Positions 16,785 to 25,963 of a DNA stretch of 64,000 nucleotides are shown here, one piece after another. Position 1 is the stretch's first letter. Each line of letters starts with the position of its first letter. Under the pieces are notes generated by a model that saw nothing but the letters and a program-made list of their open reading frames with translations, was not told the origin of the DNA and ran no database searches. The stretch comes from Martinezella lusitana (GTDB taxonomy: Bacteria; Pseudomonadota; Alphaproteobacteria; Rhizobiales; Rhizobiaceae). The translations under genes and the position numbers were made by a program. The stretch lies in contig NZ_JAFEVL010000015.1 in NCBI RefSeq assembly GCF_016901135.1, positions 1 to 64,000 of the forward strand, in the 5' to 3' direction.

Positions 16785-17878
16785 ACGTGCGCGCCGTCTC
16801 CGTGACGATCAGCGACGGGATATCGGAATGGCTGCGCCGATCGATATGGGTCGATCATCTCATGCTCGCCATTCGTATCGCCGTGGCGGCGGTCGTCCTG
16901 GTGGGTCTTGCCGGCGGAGTGACCGCCGGCACCTACTCTCTCACCAATTTCGTCTCCTTCGTAGTCTTCGGGCTTACGATCGGCAGCGTTTACGCCCTGA
17001 TCGCACTCGGCTATACCATGGTCTACGGGATATTGAGGATGATCAACTTCGCCCATGGCGACGTGATGATGACCGGCTCCTTTGCCGGTCTGTTTGCGGC
17101 GCTGGCGCTGGCCGATGCCGGCCTGACAAGTGCCGCGCCGCTTTTGGCGTTGCCCATCGTGCTGGCGGTCGCCATGGGAACCGGGGCGGCGGTGTCCATG
17201 ACCATCGAGCGCATTGCCTACCGGCCATTTCTGCACGTCCGCTCGCTAGCGCCACTGATCTGCGCGATCGGCCTCTCCTTCGTGTTGCAATATGGCGCCC
17301 GTGGGTTGTTCGGCACCCGCAACCGCGCCTATCCGTCCTTTGGCTGGATGGAGGGAACGGTCAACCTTGCCGGCCTTGTCATCCCCATTCCGCAGATCGT
17401 TGCTTTTGCCTTCGCGGCGATCGCGCTCGCCGGCCTGGCAGCCGTGGTTCGCCTCAGTCCTCTCGGCAAGGCAATGCGTGCGGTTTCCGAAGACCGTGAC
17501 GCAGCGGCCCTGGTCGGGATCGATGTCTCCCGCACCATCGTCTTCACCTTCGCGATCGGCGGTGCGATGGCTGGTGTCGCCGGCGTCCTCTATGCGCTAG
17601 TTTTCAAACAGATCACCGTCTTCATCGGTTTTTCGCTCGGCATCAAGGGCTTTGCGGCGGCAATCCTCGGTGGTATCGGCAATCTTGGCGGCGCCATGCT
17701 CGGCGGTCTGGTTCTCGGGCTTGCCGAGGCGCTCGGGCCTGCTCTCCTGCTGGAAGGATATGGCTTGCCTGCGCCCTACCAGCTCAAGGATGTGATCGGC
17801 TACGGCATGCTGGTGCTCATTCTCATCTTCAGGCCGCAGGGTCTGCTTGGCGAGCGGCTTGCCGCGAAGAGGGCCTGA
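16781..17878 (+). CDS. livH: ABC permease, LivH type
   Basis: This is a 365-residue inner-membrane permease with about eight hydrophobic segments. SVYALIALGYTMVYGILRMINFAHGDVMM is the LivH hallmark, as are the EAA-like region GKAMRAVSEDRDAAALVGID and the closing VLILIFRPQGLLGER. It starts inside the stop codon of the binding-protein gene (ATGA overlap), so the two are translationally coupled. An N-terminal extension of about 65 residues precedes the conserved core. Confidence 0.88.
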   Translation: MNVRAVSVTISDGISEWLRRSIWVDHLMLAIRIAVAAVVLVGLAGGVTAGTYSLTNFVSFVVFGLTIGSVYALIALGYTMVYGILRMINFAHGDVMMTGSFAGLFAALALADAGLTSAAPLLALPIVLAVAMGTGAAVSMTIERIAYRPFLHVRSLAPLICAIGLSFVLQYGARGLFGTRNRAYPSFGWMEGTVNLAGLVIPIPQIVAFAFAAIALAGLAAVVRLSPLGKAMRAVSEDRDAAALVGIDVSRTIVFTFAIGGAMAGVAGVLYALVFKQITVFIGFSLGIKGFAAAILGGIGNLGGAMLGGLVLGLAEALGPALLLEGYGLPAPYQLKDVIGYGMLVLILIFRPQGLLGERLAAKRA

Positions 17879-17881
17879 CCC

Positions 17882-19552
17882 ATGTCCTTCAACGTCGTCA
17901 CTTCGTCCTACAGGCTTGTGCGCAAACGCCGGAGCGCGCTGCAGGAAGCCTTGCGCATCGGCGTACTCGCCGGTCTTTCGGCTGTGGCTTTCGCGCTGAT
18001 CGGCGCTTACGTCCTCATGGACAAGCGCTTCATCGTCGAGGACACGCTCACCCTCTCGCAGATCGTGCTCGCGGTCACCGCATGCGTCGCCGGCTATTGC
18101 GGCGCGAAGGCTGCCGACGAGATCGGCCTATCCAAAGCACCCATTTTTGCCTGGGGCGCCGTAGCGGGCCTCATCGCCGCCATCTGCCTTATCCTGATGC
18201 TGGTCCTGGTCGCGACGACCAATATCCGCACGATCCTCGTTGCCGCCAGTCCGATGCTGCTGAATGTCATGAGCTTCGGATTTGCCAGAGCATCATGGCA
18301 GTGCTTTGCGGGCATTCTGGCGGGGGCTTTGGTCTTCGCCCTTGCCGGAGCAGGGCTAACTCAACTGGGTAGAAACCTGCGTCGTGCGATCCTGACGGGC
18401 CTTGCAACGGCGCTCATCGCTGGACTGTTTCGCGACGTTCTCGTTGCCATGATACAAAATCTTCCGGGCGGCGCCTCGCTCGCCCGCGCGGCATTCGGAT
18501 CCATGGGGCTCAATCCGCTGACCTGTGGCATCCTCGTCGTTGCGGCCACGCTAATATCCTACATGAAATCCCGACGGCCCGCGTCCCCGCGCAACGGACA
18601 TTCACGGCTTGGGCTTGCGGCACTCCTAGTCGCTGTTCTGCTGCTGCCGATGATCACCAGTGATTTCGTGGCGCAGATTGCCATGCTGGTCGCGCTCTAC
18701 ATGCTGATGGGCATGGGGCTCAATATCGAACTCGGGCTTGCCGGCCTTGTCGATCTCGGCTTTGTCGCGTTCTTCGCTGTCGGTGCCTACACGATCGCGC
18801 TGTTATGCTCCGACGGACCGTTGGCAATCGCTGACATCTCCTTCTGGCTGGCTATGCCGATCGCAGTCGGCTTGGCCGCCACGGCCGGCTTTCTCTTCGG
18901 TCTGCCGGTGCTGCGCGTGCGCGGCGATTATCTCGCCATGGCCACCCTCGGCCTTGGTGAAATCGTCCGGGTTCTCGTCCTCTCCGACGCTCTCGCACCG
19001 ATCCTTGGCGGCTCGCAAGGCATGATCGGCATCAAGCGACCCATGCTCGGCGACATCGTGCTGAACCAACCCACCGAGCTTTATTATCTGGCGCTGGCGC
19101 TTGCCGCCGTAGTCGCCTTCATCTCCTGGCGGCTTCAACGCTCGCGCATCGGCAGGGCCTGGCTCGCCATACGCGAGGACGAGGATGTCGCGCAGGCGCT
19201 CGGGATCGATCCAGTCGCTTCCAAGCTGGTCGCCTATACCGTCGGCGCGGCCTTTGCAGGGGCAGCGGGCGCGGTCTTCGCGGTGTTGATCGGCTCGGTC
19301 TTCCCGTCTTCGTTCCAGCTCCTGGTCTCGATCAACGTGCTGGCGATCCTGGTCATCGGCGGGCTCGGCAGCCTGCCCGGCGTTCTGGTGGGCGCGGCCG
19401 TGTTGATCGGCCTGCCCGAATTGCTGCGCGAGTTCGGCGAGTTCCGCTATCTCTTCTACGGCCTGGCGCTCGTCGTGATGATGCATGTCCGCGCCGAGGG
19501 GCTGTGGCCGGTCAAGGTCGCTTCCGCCGGAAAGGGGGTCGCCCATGGTTGA
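17882..19552 (+). CDS. livM: ABC permease, LivM type with long N-terminal membrane extension
   Basis: This is a 556-residue permease. The conserved LivM core spans about residues 250-540 (MGMGLNIELGLAGLVDLGFVAFFAVGAYT, RVRGDYLAMATLGLGEIVR, GRAWLAIREDEDVAQALGID). The first roughly 240 residues are a separate set of hydrophobic helices, longer than in typical LivM proteins, of unknown role. It follows LivH by three bases and overlaps the LivG start by eight bases. Confidence 0.85.
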   Translation: MSFNVVTSSYRLVRKRRSALQEALRIGVLAGLSAVAFALIGAYVLMDKRFIVEDTLTLSQIVLAVTACVAGYCGAKAADEIGLSKAPIFAWGAVAGLIAAICLILMLVLVATTNIRTILVAASPMLLNVMSFGFARASWQCFAGILAGALVFALAGAGLTQLGRNLRRAILTGLATALIAGLFRDVLVAMIQNLPGGASLARAAFGSMGLNPLTCGILVVAATLISYMKSRRPASPRNGHSRLGLAALLVAVLLLPMITSDFVAQIAMLVALYMLMGMGLNIELGLAGLVDLGFVAFFAVGAYTIALLCSDGPLAIADISFWLAMPIAVGLAATAGFLFGLPVLRVRGDYLAMATLGLGEIVRVLVLSDALAPILGGSQGMIGIKRPMLGDIVLNQPTELYYLALALAAVVAFISWRLQRSRIGRAWLAIREDEDVAQALGIDPVASKLVAYTVGAAFAGAAGAVFAVLIGSVFPSSFQLLVSINVLAILVIGGLGSLPGVLVGAAVLIGLPELLREFGEFRYLFYGLALVVMMHVRAEGLWPVKVASAGKGVAHG

Positions 19553-20360
19553 TACGGAAAACCTTCTGCAAGTCGATGGCCTCTACAAGAGCTTTGGCGG
19601 CCTGCACGCGGTCAACAATGTTCATCTGAGCATTGCCGCCGGCAGCATTCATGCCATCATCGGGCCGAACGGCGCGGGCAAGACCTCGTTGTTCAACTGT
19701 ATCACGGCCTTTGTCAAACCCACCGCCGGAACCATCCATCTCGCCGGCGAGCGGATCGATGGCCTTCCCGCCCATCGCGTGGCGCGATACGGCATTGCCC
19801 GCACCTATCAGAACGTCCGGCTGTTTCCGGATATGACGGCGGTGGACAATGTTCTGGTCGGGCTGCATCGCCGGCTGTCCTGCCCGATATGGCAGGCCGT
19901 TGTCAGCACGCCGCGGTATCGCAGGGAGGAGCGCGAGGCGAGGGAGAAGGCCCACGAAATCCTCTCCTTCACGGGCATCGAAAACAGGGCGAACGAGCTT
20001 GCCCGGCATCTCTCCTATGGCGACCAGCGGCGGCTGGAAATTGCCCGGGCCATCGTTGCCGGTCCACGGCTTCTGATGCTCGATGAGCCGGCGGCGGGCA
20101 TGAACCCAGCGGAAGGTGTCGCACTCGTGGAGCTTATCGAACGGATCCGAAGCCGGCTCGGTATCACCGTCATTCTGATCGAGCATCACATGAAGGTGGT
20201 GATGGCGGTTGCCGAGCGCATCACCGTCATCGATCGCGGCACAGTCCTGACGGAAGGGACGCCATCGGAAATCCAGGCCGACGAGCGGGTGATCGCCGCC
20301 TATCTCGGCAGTCGCCGTGTCCGGGCGCCGCAAGCGGGCAGGAAGGTGGCCGTCGAATGA
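19545..20360 (+). CDS. livG: ABC ATPase, LivG type
   Basis: This is a 271-residue ATPase: Walker A GPNGAGKTS, Q-loop in RTYQNVRLFPDM, signature LSYGDQRRLEIARAI, Walker B LLMLDEPAAGMNPAE (the AAGMNP form is typical of LivG) and switch His in LIEHHMKVVM. It energises the LivHM permease. It starts within the end of livM and ends in an ATGA overlap with livF. Confidence 0.9.
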   Translation: MVDTENLLQVDGLYKSFGGLHAVNNVHLSIAAGSIHAIIGPNGAGKTSLFNCITAFVKPTAGTIHLAGERIDGLPAHRVARYGIARTYQNVRLFPDMTAVDNVLVGLHRRLSCPIWQAVVSTPRYRREEREAREKAHEILSFTGIENRANELARHLSYGDQRRLEIARAIVAGPRLLMLDEPAAGMNPAEGVALVELIERIRSRLGITVILIEHHMKVVMAVAERITVIDRGTVLTEGTPSEIQADERVIAAYLGSRRVRAPQAGRKVAVE

Positions 20361-21073
20361 AATCCCTCGAAGTCAGAAACCTGACGGTCGCCTATGGTGA
20401 GATCGCCGCGGTGCGCGACGCGAGCTTTCACGTTGCGGCCGGCACCATCGCCACCATCGTCGGCGCGAACGGCGCCGGCAAGACCACGATCCTCAATGCG
20501 CTTTGCGGCTTGCGGGACGTGCGATCCGGCACCGTGCTCCTCGACGGGGAGGACATCACGGCACTCCCACCGCATTTGCGGGTGCGCGAAGGTCTTGTGC
20601 AGGTCCCAGAAGGGCGCCGCCTGTTTGGGCGCATGACAGTGTTTGAAAATCTCGAGATCGGTGGCTTCGCGCGCAAGGGCAAGACGGGACGCAAGCAGGA
20701 TCTGGACGAAATACTCGAGCTTTTCCCGCGCCTTGCCGAGCGGCGACGCCAGCTTGCCGGCACGCTGTCGGGCGGGGAACAGCAGATGGTTGCGATGGGA
20801 CGCGCCATGATGACGAAACCCGGCGTGTTGCTGCTGGACGAGCCGACGATGGGCCTTGCGCCGCAGATCGTCGATACCGTTCTGGACGCGGTGCAAAGCA
20901 TCAATCGGCAGGGTGTGACGGTGCTGCTGGTGGAGCAGAATGCCTACCGCGCGCTCGAGATCGCCGATCATGCATTCGTGTTGGATACCGGCGAGGTCAC
21001 GCTTTCCGGCTCGGGTGAGGACCTGCTCAACCATCCCCGTGTGCGCAGTGCCTATTTGGGAGAGGAGAAATGA
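20357..21073 (+). CDS. livF: ABC ATPase, LivF type
   Basis: This is a 238-residue ATPase: Walker A GANGAGKTT, VPEGRRLFGRMTVFENLEIG (LivF hallmark), signature LSGGEQQMVAMGRAMM and Walker B LLLDEPTMGLAP. It completes the five-gene importer. The stop codon overlaps the start of the flavin reductase gene (ATGA), linking transport to the oxygenase machinery in one transcript. Confidence 0.9.
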   Translation: MKSLEVRNLTVAYGEIAAVRDASFHVAAGTIATIVGANGAGKTTILNALCGLRDVRSGTVLLDGEDITALPPHLRVREGLVQVPEGRRLFGRMTVFENLEIGGFARKGKTGRKQDLDEILELFPRLAERRRQLAGTLSGGEQQMVAMGRAMMTKPGVLLLDEPTMGLAPQIVDTVLDAVQSINRQGVTVLLVEQNAYRALEIADHAFVLDTGEVTLSGSGEDLLNHPRVRSAYLGEEK

Positions 21074-21594
21074 ACATGCCATTCGGAGCGGCGGCAAATA
21101 CCTGTATCGACCCGCCGCTGGCCGCTGACGATTTTCGCGCCGCCATGCGCGAATTCGCCGCCGGCGTCACCGTCGTCACCACGCTGTCGAAGGACGGAAA
21201 GCGTGGTTTGACGGCAACCGCCGTCTGTTCGCTTTCCGCCGAACCCTCGACGCTGCTTGCCTGCATCAATCGCGATTCCGACGGGTACAAGGCGATCTGC
21301 GAGAGCGGTTTCTTCTGCGTCAATGTGCTTGCGGCCGAACAGAGCGAGCTCGCCAGCCGCTTTGCCGGACGCGACGGCATCCGCGGCGAAAGACGCTTCG
21401 ATCTCGGAGACTGGGAGAACATGCGGACCGGCGCGCCAGCGCTTGCCGATGCGCTCGCGGTCTTTGATTGCCGCACCGCCGGAACCCTCGATTGGGGAAG
21501 CCACACCATTTTCATCGGCTCGGTAGTTGCCGCCCGCGTGCAGCCTGGTCGCCCTGGACTGGTCTATCGCGCCGGCAGTTTTTACGGCGCATGA
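21070..21594 (+). CDS. Flavin reductase (HpaC-like) of a two-component monooxygenase
   Basis: This is a 174-residue flavin reductase-domain protein (FMN-binding split barrel). Family features are FRAAMREFAAGVTVVTTLSKDGKRGLTATAVCSLSAEP at the N-terminus, FCVNVLAAEQSELASRFAG in the middle and HTIFIGSVVAARV near the C-terminus. It supplies reduced flavin to a partner oxygenase. The two LLM monooxygenases in the same locus are the obvious clients. It is coupled to livF by an ATGA overlap. Confidence 0.87.
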   Translation: MNMPFGAAANTCIDPPLAADDFRAAMREFAAGVTVVTTLSKDGKRGLTATAVCSLSAEPSTLLACINRDSDGYKAICESGFFCVNVLAAEQSELASRFAGRDGIRGERRFDLGDWENMRTGAPALADALAVFDCRTAGTLDWGSHTIFIGSVVAARVQPGRPGLVYRAGSFYGA

Positions 21595-21624
21595 TCAATT
21601 AAATTGAATAGGGAACATGACCTC

Positions 21625-22380
21625 ATGACGCGTCTGGATGGGAAAGTGGCAATCATCACCGGAGCCGCGTCCGGCATCGGCCGGGCAATGGCGCAGGCCT
21701 TCGTGACGGCCGGCGCCCGGGTCTTCGCCGTCGACCTCAGTGCCGAGAGGCTGCAGGAGACGGCGGCGATCATCGACGCGCCGGAAAGCTTTGCAACCCA
21801 CGTTGCCGATGTCGGCAAGCAGGAGCCGATTGCCGGCATGCTGGCGGCGGTGGAGGCTTGTTTCGGTCCGCCCGCGGTGATCTGCAACAACGCGGGCGTG
21901 CTCGATCGCATGGCGCCGGTCGACGAGACGGACGATGCCCTTTGGCAGCACGTGCTTGATGTCAATCTCACCGGTCCGTTTTTGGTTACCCGTGCCGCAC
22001 TGCCTGGCATGTTGCAGCGCGGCGCCGGCATTTTCGTCAACACTTGCTCCATCGCAAGTTTCCAAGGGGGCAGGGCGGGATTTGCCTATACGGCCACGAA
22101 GCACGGCGTTCTTGGCCTTACCCGCTCGGTGGCAGCAGCCTATGGTGATCGCGGCATACGCTGCAACGGCATTGCACCGGGATCGGTGAAGACCAATATT
22201 GCATCAGGTAGCGAACCGTCGGCATCGGGATGGGAACTGAGAAAGAAGGGTTTGCCCACTCGGCCGCCGCAGGCGACGGGGAACGATATCGCACCTGTCG
22301 CGGTCTTCCTGGCCTCGGACGCCGCCGCCTATATCAACGGAGCCTGCATCGTCGCCGATGCCGGCTGGACAGTGTACTGA
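21625..22380 (+). CDS. Short-chain dehydrogenase/reductase
   Basis: This is a 251-residue classical SDR: TGAASGIGRA cofactor loop, VDLS after strand 2 (NAD preference), CNNAGV, catalytic Ser in CSIASF, then a Tyr-x-x-x-Lys as YTATK. ATG 21625 is chosen; an in-frame TTG at 21604 is less likely. It is the second SDR of the locus, 14 bases ahead of the VOC gene. Confidence 0.85.
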   Translation: MTRLDGKVAIITGAASGIGRAMAQAFVTAGARVFAVDLSAERLQETAAIIDAPESFATHVADVGKQEPIAGMLAAVEACFGPPAVICNNAGVLDRMAPVDETDDALWQHVLDVNLTGPFLVTRAALPGMLQRGAGIFVNTCSIASFQGGRAGFAYTATKHGVLGLTRSVAAAYGDRGIRCNGIAPGSVKTNIASGSEPSASGWELRKKGLPTRPPQATGNDIAPVAVFLASDAAAYINGACIVADAGWTVY

Positions 22381-22394
22381 AAGCGGGAGGAACG

Positions 22395-22778
22395 ATGCCT
22401 GTAAAGCGTCTGCAGAATACGTGGTTGGTCGCAGGAGATGTCGCGGCAACCCGGGATTTCTACGAGCACCTGTTGGGACTAGAGGTGAAATTCGCCGACG
22501 GCAGCCGCTGGGTGCAGTTTGCCGCCGGCGGCACGAATTTCGCCATCGGGGCGACCGGGGAATATCCCGTTGGATTGCAAGACAGCCCTGCGGGTGCAAT
22601 TCCGGTGTTCGAGATCGATGATATGGACGAGCGAAGGCAAAAGCTCGCCGTAGGCGGCGTGGAGGTTCTGGAACTACGCGACATGGGCTCGCACGGGCGG
22701 GTATTGACCGTCCGAGATCCGGACGGCCACATTGTCCAGCTCTTCGAGCGGGCGGCGGAATCCTGCCGCCTCGGTTAA
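22395..22778 (+). CDS. VOC/glyoxalase-fold protein
   Basis: This is a 127-residue single VOC-fold protein: NTWLVAGDVAATRDFYEHLLGLEVKF (first beta-alpha unit) and VRDPDGHIVQLFE (C-terminal metal-ligand Glu). It may be a lyase, isomerase or dioxygenase acting on a pathway product, or a resistance-type binder. The start has GGGAGGAACG immediately upstream. It is the last gene of the rightward operon. Confidence 0.8.
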   Translation: MPVKRLQNTWLVAGDVAATRDFYEHLLGLEVKFADGSRWVQFAAGGTNFAIGATGEYPVGLQDSPAGAIPVFEIDDMDERRQKLAVGGVEVLELRDMGSHGRVLTVRDPDGHIVQLFERAAESCRLG

Positions 22779-23246
22779 CGGGCTCACCTCCTCAGGGAAT
22801 TCAACCAAAACCGGAATCTGTGCATTGATCGGGCAAGTCTAAAGCGGTTCATTTCTTATCGAAATCGAGTGGGGATTCCCAAGTCGGGGCGTCCACAGAT
22901 GCACCAACGCCGACCAGCGGCGGAAGACAATTATCGTGGCTGTGAACACCCACCCTGCCGAGCGCTATACGCATTCCGTCGAGGGGTGGGTTAATGTCCC
23001 CAAAATCAAGAAGCGAATTGTGCCGGCATAATCTTGTTTATGGCCGCAAGAAATGCCGCCGCGGCCTATCTATTTTCTTGTAGCAGAAAGTTGCGGGCGA
23101 TCTTCGGATGAGCATCTGCCAGCTGCCTGACATTTTCGCGGATGCTTGCTACCTCTCGGCGATCGTGCCCTTGGCGTCAAAGCGCGTCAATGCGCTGTAG
23201 ATGTTAGCGCCAACGAGCTGGACGCCGCCAACGGGATGGAGACCGT
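22779..23246. other. 468-bp stretch without an intact gene
   Basis: No supported gene is visible. The leftward strand around 23060-23210 has a short gene-like run (REVASIRENVRQLADAHPKIARNF) interrupted by stops, suggesting another decayed fragment I cannot name. The stretch marks the start of the degenerate zone that continues to about 26.8 kb. Confidence 0.4.
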
Positions 23247-23727
23247 GTGGCTATATCCGAACGTCTTGCAGTGATAGCGCAGAACGTACAGCGTGCCGTT
23301 CCTTCGGCCAGCTTTTCCGACGATCAACCGTTCAAGCTCACCAGCGTTGCTTTTACGCAACCGGATGATGAGGCCCAGCAAGTCACCATTCTTGACGCAT
23401 TACGCAGCATGTCCGCCACTGTGACAGTCAATAATCTCTAGATACTCGGCTGGCTCGGTCAATATGACAAGCTGGCTATGGCGCGACGTGTTCTCCTTGA
23501 TCAGTATGGCCTCGATATAGATTCAGATCGTTCAGCCGTTCTTTATGTTCGCGATTCCATGAACGACGCCCCCATGTTTTCGTTCTTTCAGCATACAGTG
23601 GGGGGTGAGCACGGTACGCACGTATCTCGATAGGCTCCCCCAGCCTCCACGCTGGGTCAAGCGAGGTCCCGGTGGTGCAGGCTTTGTTGAGGCGGCAAAC
23701 GCGGTCATCCTGTCGCGGGCGGCCTAA
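23247..23727 (+). pseudogene. HAD-IIB-type phosphatase remnant
   Basis: Concatenated frames give the C-terminal half of a HAD hydrolase of the sucrose-/mannosyl-phosphoglycerate-phosphatase type: LGQYDKLAMARRVLLDQYGLD, then VLYVRDSMNDAPMF, where intact proteins read GDSxND, then a QHTVGVSTV-like run and RGPGGAGFVEAAN. An in-frame TAG at 23439-23441 and a one-base insertion near 23600 break it, the catalytic-motif Gly has become Arg, and the N-terminus is missing. Clearly dead. Confidence 0.75.
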
Positions 23728-23869
23728 GTTTTAATAAGCGATCAGCCGTCGCGGCAGGGAAGGGAACGGATGTTTTCGACTTTCGCCCTGGATTTCGGAG
23801 GCCTCGTCCGCCGCCTCGCTTCGGCATCGAGCGGGCCGGCATAGCTCGCAGGCCCACCCACCTGAGCGA

Positions 23870-24383
23870 TCAGGCCTCGGCTGCCTTTGCCGCCATCGTT
23901 GCCTTGGCCCACCAGACCAGTTCGTCGAGTGCAGTTTTTGCCGTGGGCAGAAGGTTTGCCTCGATTTCGGCGATCGGTTTGTTGCCGAAGGCCGGATGTA
24001 TGGCCATAAAATCGCCGGCGCAAATATGAACGGCAGCATGCGTGGAAACCATCTGTAGTTCCACGCCGATTCCCCGAAGATGTTCGATCGCACGCGCCGC
24101 ACCAGTGCCGCCATAACCAATGGCGGTGAATGGCTTGCGGATCCATTCCTTGTAGGCCTGATCAAGCGCGTTCTTGAGAACCCCTGTAATCGAGTGGTTA
24201 TATTCCGCGACGACGAAGATGTAGCCATCGTAGCGCGCGATAGTTTCCTGCCAGCGCACTGCTTCGGCATTCTGGCTTGGCATCCACAAGTTCGATGCCA
24301 TTTCGTCGAACAAGGGAAGCGGGTGATCGCGCAGGTCGACCAGTTCCACTTCGATGTCTTCGTTAGCCCGGGACGAGTCTGGG
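23870..24383 (-). pseudogene. NADPH-dependent FMN reductase, N-terminus cut off at the intron junction
   Basis: About 170 codons of a flavodoxin-fold reductase remain: VELVDLRDHPLPLFDE, VVAEYNHSITGVLKNALDQAYKEW (family hallmark EYNxSIxxxLKNAxD) and AIGYGGTGAARAIEHLR. The expected N-terminal GSxRxxS loop is absent because group II intron sequence begins at about 24383. The frame runs a few codons into the intron, so a truncated product might still be made from an internal start, but it would lack the FMN phosphate-binding loop. Confidence 0.75.
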
Positions 24384-24648
24384 GGGCGACCTGATTTCTG
24401 CCCAGGCGGCATCCGGCATGAAGGCGGCGTGACTCTTCACCAGGCTTTCGTGTGGAACGCGGGAACCTGTCGCTCCGATGTTAAGGGAGAAACCCAAGCA
24501 GGCGGTCCCTGCGAGGGTGAGATTACCGAAGCGGAGCACAGGGGCGGAGCAGCCCGTAGTAGTGCTGAAGGTCCCGTAATAGGACTGGAGCGAAGGGGTT
24601 GCGTTGTTCAGCTCTGGAGCGAGGACAACCGGCGACGGGAGGATCCTC

Positions 24649-25907
24649 GTGGATAGAGCAAAGCCATATACGATTCCGAAAAGGGAGGTGTGGGAAGCCT
24701 ATAAGAGGGTTAGAGCCAACCAAGGAGCGGCTGGCATTGACGGCCAGACGATTGCGGACTTTGAGGCTGATCTTACGAACAACCTATACAAGCTCTGGAA
24801 TCGGCTGGCGTCGGGCAGCTACTTTCCGCCGCCGGTGCGGCGGGTCGACATACCCAAGAGCGATGGGAAGACGCGCCCGCTGGGCATACCTACGGTCGCC
24901 GATCGCATTGCGCAGATGGTGGTCAAACGCCATCTGGAACCGACGGTGGAGCCTAAATTCCACCAGGATTCCTATGGATATCGGCCCGGCAAATCGGCGC
25001 TCGATGCGATCAGCGTGGCACGGCAGCGATGCTGGCGTTACAACTGGGTTCTTGATCTCGATATCAAGGCTTTCTTTGATAGCATCGAACCGGACCTGCT
25101 GATGCGGGCTGTGCGCAAGCACACCGATTGCCCGTGGGTGCTTTTATACATCGAACGATGGCTGAAAGCGCCAGTGCAGATGCCGGACGGAAATCTCGTC
25201 GCCAGAGAACGAGGAACGCCACAGGGCGGGGTAATCAGCCCCCTCTTGGCAAACCTCTTTCTTCACTATGCGTTTGACATGTGGATGTGTCGTTATTTTC
25301 CGGACATTCCGTTTGAGCGTTATGCTGACGACGCGATCTGTCATTGTCGGACCGAGGACCAGGCGATGGCGCTTCAGAAAGCTCTGGACGCGCGTTTTAC
25401 TGACTGCGGGCTGACGCTTCATCCTGACAAGACCAAAATCGTCTACTGCAGGGATGAAAGTCGGCGAGGTACTCACCCGGTCTACAAGTTCGACTTTCTC
25501 GGCTACACTTTCCGGCCGAGACTGGTGAGCAAGAAGGCCGGGGGCATGGGTGTTTCATTCGGTCCTGCGGCCAGTCCGACGGCGCTCAAGGCGATACGGG
25601 CACGATCCGTAGTTGGTCCTTGCACCTTCGCAGTGACAAGGCTCTCGATGATCTGGCACGGATGTTCAACTCATACATCCGCGGCTGGATCAATTACTAT
25701 GGTCGGTTCTGTCCGTCAGCGCTCCAACCTACGCTCTGGAGCATCGAACGATACTTAGCTCGATGGGCTTCGGGAAAGTACAAGTCCTTGCGTAGGCACA
25801 AGCGGCGATCCCGACATTGGCTTTTGCGCATCGCGCAGCGCCAACCTCGACTGTTCGCCCATTGGCCTCTGCTTCATGGATACGGCCGAACAATGGGAGC
25901 CGGATGA
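24649..25907 (+). pseudogene. ltrA: Group II intron reverse transcriptase/maturase, frameshifted
   Basis: The RT domains are present in order: GAAGIDGQTIADFE, RPLGIPTVADRIAQMVVKRHLEP, DLDIKAFFDSI, GTPQGGVISPLLANLFLHYAFD, the catalytic RYADDAICHC and KFDFLGYTFRPR. The maturase X domain (NSYIRGWINYYGRF) is in another frame: one base is missing near 25603. No endonuclease domain is seen. A GTG at 24649 preceded by GGGAGGA is the preferred start. The stop codon lies inside domain V, as in several bacterial intron classes. Without programmed frameshifting the protein would lose domain X, so self-mobility is doubtful. Confidence 0.85.
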
Positions 25908-25930
25908 TGCGAGAGTATCACGTCCGGTTC
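25897..25930 (+). ncRNA. Group II intron domain V
   Basis: A 34-nt hairpin with the AGC catalytic triad at the base of the 5-prime strand, lower stem GAGCCGGA paired with TCCGGTTC, upper stem GATGC/GTATC and a GAGA (GNRA) tetraloop. Length and layout match domain V, the ribozyme core. It appears intact even though the encoded maturase is broken, so the intron could in principle be spliced with help from a maturase supplied elsewhere. Confidence 0.85.
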
Positions 25931-25963
25931 TGAGAGAGCGTGGGGGTGAAACTCCCGCGCGCC

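Larger units (their letters stand above)
24384..25963 (+). mobile_element. Group II intron
   Basis: A roughly 1.58-kb retroelement. A structured 5-prime part (about 24384-24640, rich in paired segments such as AACGCGGGAACCTGTCGC and GCGAGGGTGAGATTACCGAAG) is followed by a reverse-transcriptase frame and a classical 34-nt domain V at 25897-25930, then a domain VI-like stem to about 25963. The exact ends are uncertain, because no perfect GUGYG was found at the 5-prime side. The left flank is a reductase gene on the other strand and the right flank is inside an IS6 transposase, so flanks no longer match a simple insertion. Confidence 0.8.
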
